A DNA stretch of 64,000 nt. It comes from Pelecanus crispus (lineage: Eukaryota > Chordata > Aves > Pelecaniformes > Pelecanidae). Shown here piece after piece: positions 35,250 through 44,137 of this stretch. Every line of letters begins with the position of its first letter. Positions within the stretch are counted from its first letter, which is position 1. The position numbers and the translations under genes were made by a program. Location of the stretch: contig NC_134675.1 of NCBI RefSeq assembly GCF_030463565.1, positions 16,637,862-16,701,861 on the forward strand, in the 5' to 3' direction. The notes under the pieces were generated by a model. The model had not been told where the DNA came from, did no database searches, and was given only the letters and a program-made list of their open reading frames with translations.

Positions 35250-35492
35250 TTATCTATCTTTTGTTTGTATGTTTGCCAAGCCCTCAAGCAGTGGGACATA
35301 TAGCTGAGCACATTTCTCTAGAGAACCGGGTGAATCGGTCAACATGAGGTACTCCTCCTCACCATTCTTGTTATTTAGTAGTTCCCAGTACGCTTGTACA
35401 ACAGCCTGCAGCTGGGGCACCTTATCCTTGTCCCCAAGTTAACTGCACAGTTGTGAGACAAGCAGAGCCAGCAATAAGACAGCTGTGGCCAT
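35250..35492 (-). pseudogene. small ORF with signal-peptide-like start, one stop
   Basis: On the minus strand an ATG at 35492 begins MATAVLLLALLVSQL, a hydrophobic signal-like N-terminus. A TAA follows at codon 18 and the frame then stays open to TAA at 35250 with an ordinary amino-acid composition (LGDKDKVPQLQAV..., EEEYLMLTDSPG...). The uninterrupted 60 codons after the stop suggest a former gene. It lies between polymerase remnants and an LTR. I cannot name the family; a Polinton accessory gene or an unrelated host exon are both possible. Confidence 0.35.
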
Positions 35493-35736
35493 GGTTATAC
35501 AGTGTATGACAAAACTTAGAGAAGTTTCTCACCCCAAATACCTTCCTGACTTCCTTAAAAGGAGGAAGCAGGTCCTGGAATATCTAAGACAGTTGTTTGA
35601 CTTAAAAATCCCCCAAACCTTTTTCCCCTCGGACAGGAGGATAATGCATATATTAACATGTAGCAGATCCTCAAACAAGGGGATGTCACTCAGCATGACT
35701 GTCCTGTGTATAGGCTATCTCAGTTTGTCATGTAGC

Positions 35737-36519
35737 TGTTGCAGGTGAATTATTAAGAGAAGTCATTGATCCGGGGTTAACTAAAAGGGTTTTATTAATG
35801 ATCAAACAATGATCAAATGGTAATTAATTGATGATTGAATGAAAATCAAATGGCGATTAAGTAATAATTGAATGTTAGTTAAACAGTGATTTAACAATGA
35901 TTTGACAATGATTTAAATGATTTAAATGATAATTTAGATGGTGATTAGATGATGGTTTAGATGATTTAGACAGTAGTCAAACACTACTACTTACTGCACT
36001 TCGAATAATTAAGCTGTAGCTTGATATATATAAATGTTGCTAGCATACAATATACTTTTAGGCCTAATGTAAAATGTTGCTTACCTCGTTATAGATATCA
36101 GATGCTGGGTAAGGGGTCTCTCAGTCTCAAGGAGTAACCTTGAGAGGTGTCCCTGCTCAAGGGGGAGATCACCGCCATGCAGCCTGCTGCTGTACAGGAG
36201 AACTCAATGGGCTCAGAGGCAGGGCTACAAATATTTATAGTGTAAAGTGATTGACTTGTAGTCGAACACCCCTTTGGTGTATGTGCAGGTGTGCAGCTGT
36301 AGCAGTTTTAGTTTTGTCTAGTCCCAGCTCAGGCTGGTACTGTTAGCTCCTGATAAGACATGGCCTAGATTCCTTAGTTCCTGAGAAGATATGGCCTAGC
36401 ACAGTTCACACAGCAAGGCTGATTTCAGTCAGGCCTACTTGTTAGTGATGCCTGAACCAAAGTACTGTTTACTCAGAGTGGGTGCATCTGTCACAGTAGC
36501 TCTTTTGCTCCGCTTAACA
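35737..36519 (-). mobile_element. probable solo LTR, unassigned (LTR-D)
   Basis: Plus-strand limits TGTTGCAGG and GCTTAACA form a plausible inverted terminal pair. In reverse orientation there is a 'ctataaatatttg' TATA-like box (about 36230) and an AATAAAACCC polyadenylation-like site (about 35790), in LTR order. About 225 bp (35766-35990) is a degenerate repeat of 'gatttaaatgat'-like units. No target duplication was found and no other copy is in the window, so the call is tentative. Confidence 0.45.
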
Positions 36520-36612
36520 ATTCTGCACTGCCAGATCCCTTACTGCTGTAAGCGCTGCAAGACTTCCAGCAAAACAGAGATTATTGTCACTGTTATTTAG
36601 ATCAATTAAATA

Positions 36613-37085
36613 GAATCATAGAATGCTTTGGGTTGGAAGGGACCTTTAGAGGTCATCTAGCCCAACCCCCCTGCAGTGAGCAGGGACAGCTTTAACTAGA
36701 TCAGGTTGCTCAGAGCCCCATCCAACCTGACCTTGAATGTTGCCAGGGATGGGGCCTCTACCACCTCTCTGAGCAACCTGTTCCAGTGTTTCACCACCCT
36801 CACTGTAAAAAATTTCTTCCTTATATCTAGTCTAAATCTACTTCTTTTAGTTTAAAACCATTACCCCTTGTCTTATCGCAACAGGCCCTACTAAAAAGTC
36901 TGTCCCCATCTTTCTTATAAGCCCCCTTTAAGTATTGAAAGGCCGCAATAAGGTCTCCCCGCAGCCTTCTCTTCTCCAGGCTGAACAACCCCAACTCTCT
37001 CAGCCTTTCCTCATAGGAGAGGTGTTCCATCCCTCTAATAATTTTTGCGGCCCTCCTCTGGACCTGCTCCAACAGGTCCATGTCT
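36613..37085 (-). repeat. CR1 LINE 3' end
   Basis: Same orientation and same 3' end as the copy at 4.3 kb ('agaatgctttgggttggaag'). The minus strand encodes the [32 protein letters not shown] region of ORF2. 5'-truncated at 37085, inside Polinton-derived sequence. Confidence 0.92.
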
Positions 37086-37289
37086 TTCCTGTGCTGAGGA
37101 CTTCAATAGCACTGCTTCTTGTCTATAATTTTGGAATGGGAGATAGACAGTGGGATTCTGCACACACCACTCCCAACAACCTTTACAATAATGACAGCCA
37201 GGCAGGATGTCTAATCAAAACACAGCTCGCTCTTACTTTGCAGGAGAGCACAGACCCAGTTCAAACAGTTTGCAGCATTCTGCTTGTTT

Positions 37290-37540
37290 AAATTATTAGT
37301 GGGCGAATATAAAGAGCGATGCACACCAATAGCTTCAAGACAGAGCTGAGCGTAATCATCAGGTTCAAACAACTGGCATAAATGGTCAAAAATTTGCTCT
37401 ACATCTTAAACAAATGTTTCATAAGCTTCATGTAGTGGTACCTGATCTAAATTAACAAATCTGTATTCCTCTACATATCGCCTAGCCCTGAACCTCCCAC
37501 ATTCGTGCTCCATGGAAGCAATGGGGTGGTCTGCTACATT
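37290..37540 (-). pseudogene. probable N-terminal region of the Polinton polymerase
   Basis: Minus-strand reading gives a CGRFRARRYVEEYRF segment, then VPLHEAYETF, one stop, then a DYAQLCLEAIGVHRSLYSPT segment. The order and type (RYV.EYRF..VPL.EA, then DDYAQ..L) agree with the N-terminal region that precedes the exonuclease domain in Polinton polymerases as I know them. It is on the same strand and upstream of the exonuclease remnant, with a CR1 and LTR-D in between. Recognition is from memory of the family, without alignment. Confidence 0.5.
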
Positions 37541-37817
37541 TGAAGGTGGGGATAAAGCTGGGCTTTCAAATGCTCCCTCAGGACTTGGGAGTGCAGCAGG
37601 TGGCCCCCCTGTGAAACATCCTCATTGTGTTCAACAGCATCTTGCATTGCAGAGGGCTGCAGTAACTGGAGAGTCCCTTCCAGGGTGTCATCTTCTACCC
37701 TAATAGGAGACGTTCACTGGCCCACCACATTCAGAAAAGCAGTTTGCATTTAAGGGCCCTTGTGGTCCCTTGCCAACAAGACACTTGCAGTGACTCAAAA
37801 TTTGTTTAACTTTTCAA

Positions 37818-38099
37818 TTAGCAGGCCTCAGAACTAATGGCCCCATCAGCCCTTTCGTGACCAGCATCCTGTCTGCTACTCCTTTGTGCCTGAAAATAAT
37901 CATGGTCTTTCAGCTCTGCAACACCTCCATTGCTCTTACTGATCTGCTTTCTCTTTCTGCAGTAGCTGTGATCTCCAAGAACATAGGGGTGTGGTCTGTG
38001 TCCCAAAGCCTGGGTTTTGCTGCTTTTGCAGTAATCATTGTCTAACAGGACAGTCTTGATTGCATGCTCGGTCTTCTGCCTCTTCTTTGCAGCATTGCC
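37818..38099 (-). pseudogene. unidentified Lys/Arg-rich open segment, exon-like
   Basis: Minus strand: 'tttccttag' (AG at 38101-38100) is followed by a 93-codon open frame ending in TAA near 37818. It begins GNAAKKRQKTEHAIK and contains basic clusters (CRKRKQISK). The acceptor-like start and absence of stops make it look like a terminal exon. A further minus frame at 38267-38491 (EEHGDNKKKTLRDSQKDHVNQK) may belong to the same decayed gene. No family recognised; a Polinton late gene or a host pseudogene are possible. Confidence 0.35.
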
Positions 38100-38794
38100 C
38101 TAAGGAAAAGAAAGCACATAAAGCTCCAGCCTGCAGCCCATGATGGTCTTACAGGTAGCTGTAAGATCCTCCACAACCATGGGGAAAGGGAGCTCCCCTC
38201 CCACCACCCACCCTCTCTGTGTGAAACTTATCTTGAAATTCAGTCTGCATTTCACAGGCCCATTGTTCAATTCTTCTGGTTCACATGGTCTTTTTGGGAA
38301 TCTCTTAGGGTCTTTTTCTTATTGTCCCCATGTTCTTCTGAAGATGGCATTTTGTTCTGGTTTTCCATTTCTGCAGACAGTGTTGCCTGTGTCTTGCAGC
38401 ACTGTGCAAATCCCAAAGTCTGCCCCAGCAATACTGCATGGTCATTCTGTTGGGCTGGGCCCAGATGCGGGGGCCACTCAGTCCAGCTCACAGGACTGGG
38501 CTCTTCTTCACATGTGACAAGATTTGTGCCAGGGGCCCCTTGGTGGGCCTCCTAGGAGGGGGCCGTAGCCCTTGGGCATGTTCCAATTTGTCTGTGCCCC
38601 TCCACTCCTTTTGGAGCCACTCCACCCTCTTGAAGTTCCCACTAACCCCAGACATGTTAGGACTTGTCCTGCAGACTTGTAAAGTGGGGGGCCCCAAACC
38701 TGCATTTTGCTTTAGTTTAATTCCTTTCTATTCACATTTAAACTTTAATTATTCCTTCCATTAGCTCTTATTAAAGAATCTTTTATTAATTTTT

Positions 38795-39321
38795 AATTTT
38801 TTGGGTAAAACCTGGCTGGATGGCTGGACGGCTGGACCATTCACTCCATGGTGAATGGAGTTAAATCCACTTGGCGGCCGGACACAAGTGCTGTTCCCCA
38901 GGGCTCAATATTGGGGCCATTTCTGTTTAATATTTTTTTCAATGATCTGGACAAGGGGATCAAGTGCACCCTCAGTAAGTTTGTGGATGACACCAAGTTG
39001 GGTGGGAATGTTTATCTGCTTGAGGGTAGGAAGGCTCTACAAATGGATCTGGACAGGCTAGACTGATGGGCCGAGGTCAACTGTATGAGATTCAACAAGG
39101 CTAAGCGCTGGGTCCCGCACTTGAGTCACAACAACCCCATGCAATGCTACAGGCTTGGAGAAGACTGGCTGGAAAGCTGGCCATCGGAAAAGGACCTGGG
39201 GGTGTTGGTCGACAGCCGGCTGAATATGAGCCGGCAGTGTGCCCCAGGTGGCCAATAGCATCCTGGCTTGTATCAGAAACAGTGTGGCCAGCAGGACTAG
39301 GGAAGTGATCATCCCCCTGTA
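38795..39321 (+). repeat. CR1 LINE, left part, interrupted by another CR1
   Basis: Plus-strand CR1 ORF2 sequence ([18 protein letters not shown], then the RT motif FVDDTKLGG near 38980, then [15 protein letters not shown]). It breaks off at 'atccccctgta' where a reverse-oriented CR1 begins, and resumes at about 40810-40885 with 'ggtactggtgaagctgcacc'. Several stops; dead copy. Confidence 0.88.
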
Positions 39322-40798
39322 GTCATAGAATCATAGAATCATAGAATGCTTTGGGTTGGAAGGGACCTTTAGAGGTCATCTAGCCCAACCCCCCTGCAGT
39401 GAGCAGGGACAGCTTTAACTAGATCAGGTTGCTCAGAGCCCCATCCAACCTGACCTTGAATGTTGCCAGGGATGGGGCCTCCACTACCTCTCTGGGCAAC
39501 CTGTTCCAGTGCTTGACCACCCTCACTGTAAAAAAAATTCTTTCTTATGTCTAGTCTAAATCTATTCTTCTTTAGTTTAAATCCATTACTCCTTGTCCTG
39601 TCACAACAGGCCTTGCTAAAAAGATTCTCCCCATCCTTCCTGTAGGCCCCCTTTAAGTATTGGAAGGCCGCAATAAGGTCTCCCCGCAGCCTTCTCTTCT
39701 CCAGGCTGAACAACCCCAACTCTCTCAGCCTGGCCTCATAGGAGAGGTGCTCCAGCCCTCGGATCATTTTGGTGGCCCTCTTCTGGACCCACTCCAACAG
39801 CTCCATGTCCTTCTTGTGCTGAGGGCCCCAGAGCTTGACGCAGTACTCCAGGTGGGGTCTCACCAGAGCAGAGTAGAGAGGCAGAATCACCTCCCTCGAC
39901 CTGCTGGCCGCGCTTCTTTTGATGCAGCCCAGGATACAGTTGGCTTTCTGGGCTGCATGTGCACATTGCCGGCTCATGTCCAGCTTTTCATCTACCAGTA
40001 CCCCCAAGTCCTTCTCCGCAGGGCTGCTCTCAATCCCTTCATCCCCCAGCCTGTATTGATATCGGGGGTTGCCCCGTCCCAGGTGCAGGACCTCGCACTT
40101 GGCCTTGCTGAACCTCATGAGGTTCACACAGGCCCACCTCTCCAGCTTGTCCAGGTCCCTCTGGATGACATCTCATCCTCCTGGGGTGTCAACCGCACCA
40201 CTCAGCTTGGTGTCGTTTGCAAACTTGCTGAGGGTGCACTCGATCCCACTGTCTATGTCATTGATGAAGATGTTAAACAGCACCGGTCCCAGTACGGACC
40301 CCTGAGGGACTCCACTTGTCACTGGTCTCCATGTGGACATCGAGCCATTGACCACGACCCTCTGGATGAGACCATCCAGCCAATTCCTTATCCACCATAC
40401 AGTCCACCCATCAAACCCATATCTCTCCAATTTAGAGAGAGGGATGTTGTGGGGGACTGTGTCGAAGGCTTTACAGAAGTCCAAGTAGATGACATCCATT
40501 GCTTTTCCCTTGTCCACTGATGCAGTCACTCCTTCATAGAAAGCCACTAGGTTGGTCAGGCAGGACTTGCCCTTGGTGAATCTGTGCTGGCTGTCTCGAA
40601 TCACCTCCCTGTCCTCCATGTGCTTGAGCATATCTTCTAGAAGGATCTGCTCCATGATCTTCCCAGGCACAGAGGTGAGGCTGACAGGTCGGTAGTTCCC
40701 AGGGTCCTCCTTTCTTCCCTTTTTAAAAATGGGCACAACATTCCCCTTTTTCCAGTCAGCAGGGACTTCACCTGCCTTCCATGACTTTTCAAATATCA
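39322..40798 (-). repeat. CR1 LINE nested in the previous CR1
   Basis: 1.48 kb, the longest ORF2 piece in the window. From 40799 downward it encodes RT fingers and palm ([49 protein letters not shown]), then a TGA near 40170, then 252 codons to the C-terminus. The RT catalytic motif reads FANDTK near 40225 rather than the usual FADDTK, so one catalytic aspartate is lost. It ends at the tail repeats (39322-39345). Confidence 0.92.
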
Positions 40799-40809
40799 TG
40801 GAGAGTGGC

Positions 40810-40885
40810 TCAGTGGTACTGGTGAAGCTGCACCTTGAATACCATGTTTAGTTTTGGGCCCCTCAATACAAGACAGACATTATAC
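40810..40885 (+). repeat. continuation of the interrupted CR1
   Basis: Short plus-strand CR1 segment (GEAAP..CVQFWAPQ region) following the nested element. It fades out before a short (GT)n tract at 40891-40909. Confidence 0.7.
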
Positions 40886-41450
40886 TTATTTGTGTGTGTG
40901 TGTGTGTGTATATTTACATCTGAGCGCTTCCTGTTCCAAAGGAAGGACGCAGAAAATCAGTGTGTCAAGAAACAGCTTTTAGCCAATCACAGGGCAGTAT
41001 GAAAACAAATGGGTTATGATTTTTAAAAAAATGGCAGCTGAAACAAAGTTTTGACCCCCATGTGTATGTAGTGGAAGGGACTTCCTGTTCTGATGTACTT
41101 CTGGGTAAACTGGAAAGGGTGGCTTGTCCTGCTAGCTAATCACAACAGACCACATGACTGGAAGAGGGACATGACTTCCCAGGCAAATGGTACACGGGGC
41201 AGCTTGCAAGGAGGGGGACAGATTTCTGACGGAAGCTGGGGCAACTGTCGCTTATTATCTTGAATAAAAGTTGTCCCTAAACTACTGGCCAGTATCAGAC
41301 TGCATCTTTTCTAGTGCAGATAAACAGTCAATCCTGCCACTGCTAATGAGGGTCAGCAGAAATATGTCAAAAAGATTATCATGCAAGTGATATTGTATCT
41401 TACCATATTTGCCTTCATTTGAATGAATTCTCGAAAAATGGTCTGGGATG
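40886..41450. other. no gene recognised
   Basis: A (GT)9 tract at 40891-40909, then unique sequence with two 'cttcctgttc' phrases and 'gaataaaagttg' near 41262. A minus-strand frame at 41282-41464 (KYGKIQYHLHDNLFDIF..) reads like ordinary protein but has no recognised domain. Confidence 0.4.
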
Positions 41451-42163
41451 CTGTCACCTGACACTAAGGAGGCAGACAGGTTCTTTTAGGGATCCTTGGC
41501 AGAATGATGACGGCACTAAATCGTCAAGCAGAATTAATGTAGTACAATTTATAGGTAGCGTAATACAGAATACATAATACAACTTAACTTATAAATTCTA
41601 ATCACATAGACCTTAATTTAACTTATAAATTCTAATCATCTGGACTCTCTGCAGATTGGGTCAAATCTTAATACATGGTTTGCTGTATCAATATAACAAT
41701 CATAATCTAGGCTTGAAAATCATATAAAAGAATACAAGTCACTCAATCCTCGGAGGAAGCAGATGACAGTGGAGGCATCCCTGGCCACTGGGGATTCATG
41801 GGTCTCACTGTCCAGCAGCAGTTCCAGTCCAAGTTCCCCACTTAGGACTTGTAACTGCTTGATTTTATAGACAGTGCTCTGTGTGCTGTTATGCTTCCCT
41901 GTTCTGTGACAGGGTCATCAAAAACACCTCATTGGCCGGGTGCCTGGGACCTTCAAGGCCAGTAAGGAAGGGAGTAGTTGGCCTGGCGCCCAGGAATCTT
42001 GAGGCCGGTAGAGAGGGGAAGAAGAAATCTGTTTGGTTTGTCTACTTGGTTCACAGGACCTTCAGGGCCTGATAATGAGGGGAAAGGGGACTAATATGTG
42101 ACTGGCTCAGTCACAGAGAATGGCCTTTTGCCTTATAAAATGGTTTTAGTTATGCTAACCACA
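41451..42163 (-). mobile_element. possible LTR of unknown family
   Basis: In minus orientation a TATA-like 'ctataaaatcaag' (about 41866) is preceded by a block of three imperfect repeats of about 60 bp (41.93-42.09 kb; core 'ggaccttcaaggcc'-like), as in a retroviral U3. Ends TGTCACC and ACCACA are proposed but no duplication was found. It may also be a non-LTR repeat. Confidence 0.33.
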
Positions 42164-42473
42164 TTGCAGGGGTCAGAAGCAGGGGGTACCGGTCACAGAT
42201 ATTCAAACCTATGGAGTGCAGCCATCCTTGGTGCTCCTGATGTGCTCTGCATGCCCTGGGTGCCCTTTCCAAAGCTTTCTCTTCTCCCTGTGTGCAAATA
42301 TAGGCTTTTTTTTCCCCATATTCTACTGCAGTATCTTTACTTATTCCAAGCAGTACTTTAATCCTTTGCAAGTACCTGTTATTATTTATCAGATGATGTG
42401 AGATTCTGCAGAGTGAATGGCCTTATGTAAATGTTTTATGACATTACACTGTTGTTATGATTTCTTATTTTAG

Positions 42474-42632
42474 GTAGCAGCTCCTTATGTTATTTCTACT
42501 CCAATGACAATTTACCAAAACCCCAGTCGTATTACAAAGATGGCAGAAGAGTTTGTTAGTGAATCGATGGATTACATCACTTTTCAAAATGAAATTTTTG
42601 GATCTTTAGCCCATGAAATATTGGCAATTTAA
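42474..42632 (+). CDS. orphan terminal-exon candidate, unidentified
   Basis: A pyrimidine-rich tract and AG ('tttcttattttag', AG at 42472-42473) precede a 52-codon open frame that ends in TAA at 42630. The frame reads VAAPYVISTPMTIYQNP, then a helical-looking EEFVSESMDYITFQNEIF segment. In this AT-rich sequence a 52-codon open stretch beginning exactly at a good acceptor is uncommon but not impossible by chance. No matching upstream exon was found in the window, and the sequence to the left is repeat-derived. I do not recognise the protein; a last exon of a sex-linked gene cut apart by insertions is one possibility. Confidence 0.4.
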   Translation, partial: VAAPYVISTPMTIYQNPSRITKMAEEFVSESMDYITFQNEIFGSLAHEILAI

Positions 42633-44137
42633 TTTGATAGTTTGTAAATGGAGCCCAAAGACAGCCAAAGCTGTCTAGGCTCAGCAGGGTTCTTTTGAAC
42701 TGATTTCAAGTACCTCAGGATTAGACTTGAAATGAGAAATGGTGGATAGCTTGTTAAGGCTAATATGACACTAGTAAACTACGAAGGGAGGAAGATACTA
42801 GTAACATGCAGTAGTATCAGCAAAGTATGGCATTCTATGCTTTCAATGACCTTTGTGAACACCTAGTTAATTTCTTTCAAGAGCCTTCTGTAATCTTTTG
42901 TCTTTGTATTGGTTTTGCTTGATTGTTTTGAAGGCATGTGTTCTGTAGCTCATCCCTTTATGGATATTCCACAGTGACAGATTTCAAGAAACAGTCCTGC
43001 ATGCATTTGCCAGGTATCTGAAGAAGAGGTGGAAGAACCCCTAACAGAGTTATTTTGGGGGGAAGATACACAATTGGAAACCTCAGAAAGATGCATTTGT
43101 AGTGCCTCTGTGTGTGTGTGAATGGGGAAGGAATCAAATCAGTTTAAAGTATAACGCCATCCAAATCACTTATCAAGGATTAATTTGATCCAATTATTAA
43201 GCAAATTCGTTAATGTCCCTTTCCAAACACCGCAACATTTACTAGAGCTGTTCCAGCGACTCTGGACTTTAGATAGGTTCTAAGAAATGCTGCTGCTGCT
43301 GTTGCTGTTTTAAGAGATGCTTGGAGGCCACAGATATTTGTACTCATTTGATGTTCACAAATAAGATAACTCACTTTATTTCCAAACTTGTTCATAGTTT
43401 ATTTTGACGCTTTCAGAGAGTGCTTTGTATCTTTGGTTTCTTCAGAAAAGACAAGAAAATTTGCAAAAAGAAAAAAAAGGAAGCTTTTGGGGGGAATGTA
43501 CACACTGGAGCTTTGGAAATCTGCAGCCATAAAAAAATTATTACTGCCAAGAGTCTATGAAAGACTTCTTCCTCTGCAGTATTTGATATGAGCTGGAGGA
43601 GGCAGGAGCATGGGCAAAAATATGCAGTAATTCTGTGTTCCTGGATGAAAGCAGAAGGCAAACTTCTTGATTTTAGATATCATTTATTCAGATCTATTTC
43701 AGTTTGTTAAAAATCAGGAGTTTTAATGCATCTTCCAGTTTTGCAGATGTATTTTGTTTCTGCATTTCAAAAAGCTTTTTTTGTAAAGCTGCCTTAAGAT
43801 AGCAAACGCCTTACTGATAAAAAAAAGCATATGTTGATGTTTCTTGGTCAAATGTGACCTGACAGAATCTCTCTAATATTTGCTACACAGGATGGAGAGG
43901 AATAACTAAATATATCCTATTGGCTCCAGAAATTCCTGCATGCCGCATTGAATCTAGTGAAAAATACAGAATCTAGTGAAAAATATAGGCAACACCACAC
44001 AGACTTATGATAGAACATCACAAGTCCCAACTTTCCTCACTTGTCTCCTATACTTATTGCTGTAATTTTCACAAAGAACAATTAATAATTGTGCTGAAAT
44101 CTCTGAACTGAAATAATAAAAGTAATAATATATAAAA
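42633..44137. other. no gene recognised (1.5 kb)
   Basis: Unique AT-rich sequence, possibly the 3' UTR or flank of the exon candidate to the left. A short (CTG)n-like tract lies near 43289-43306. Confidence 0.45.
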
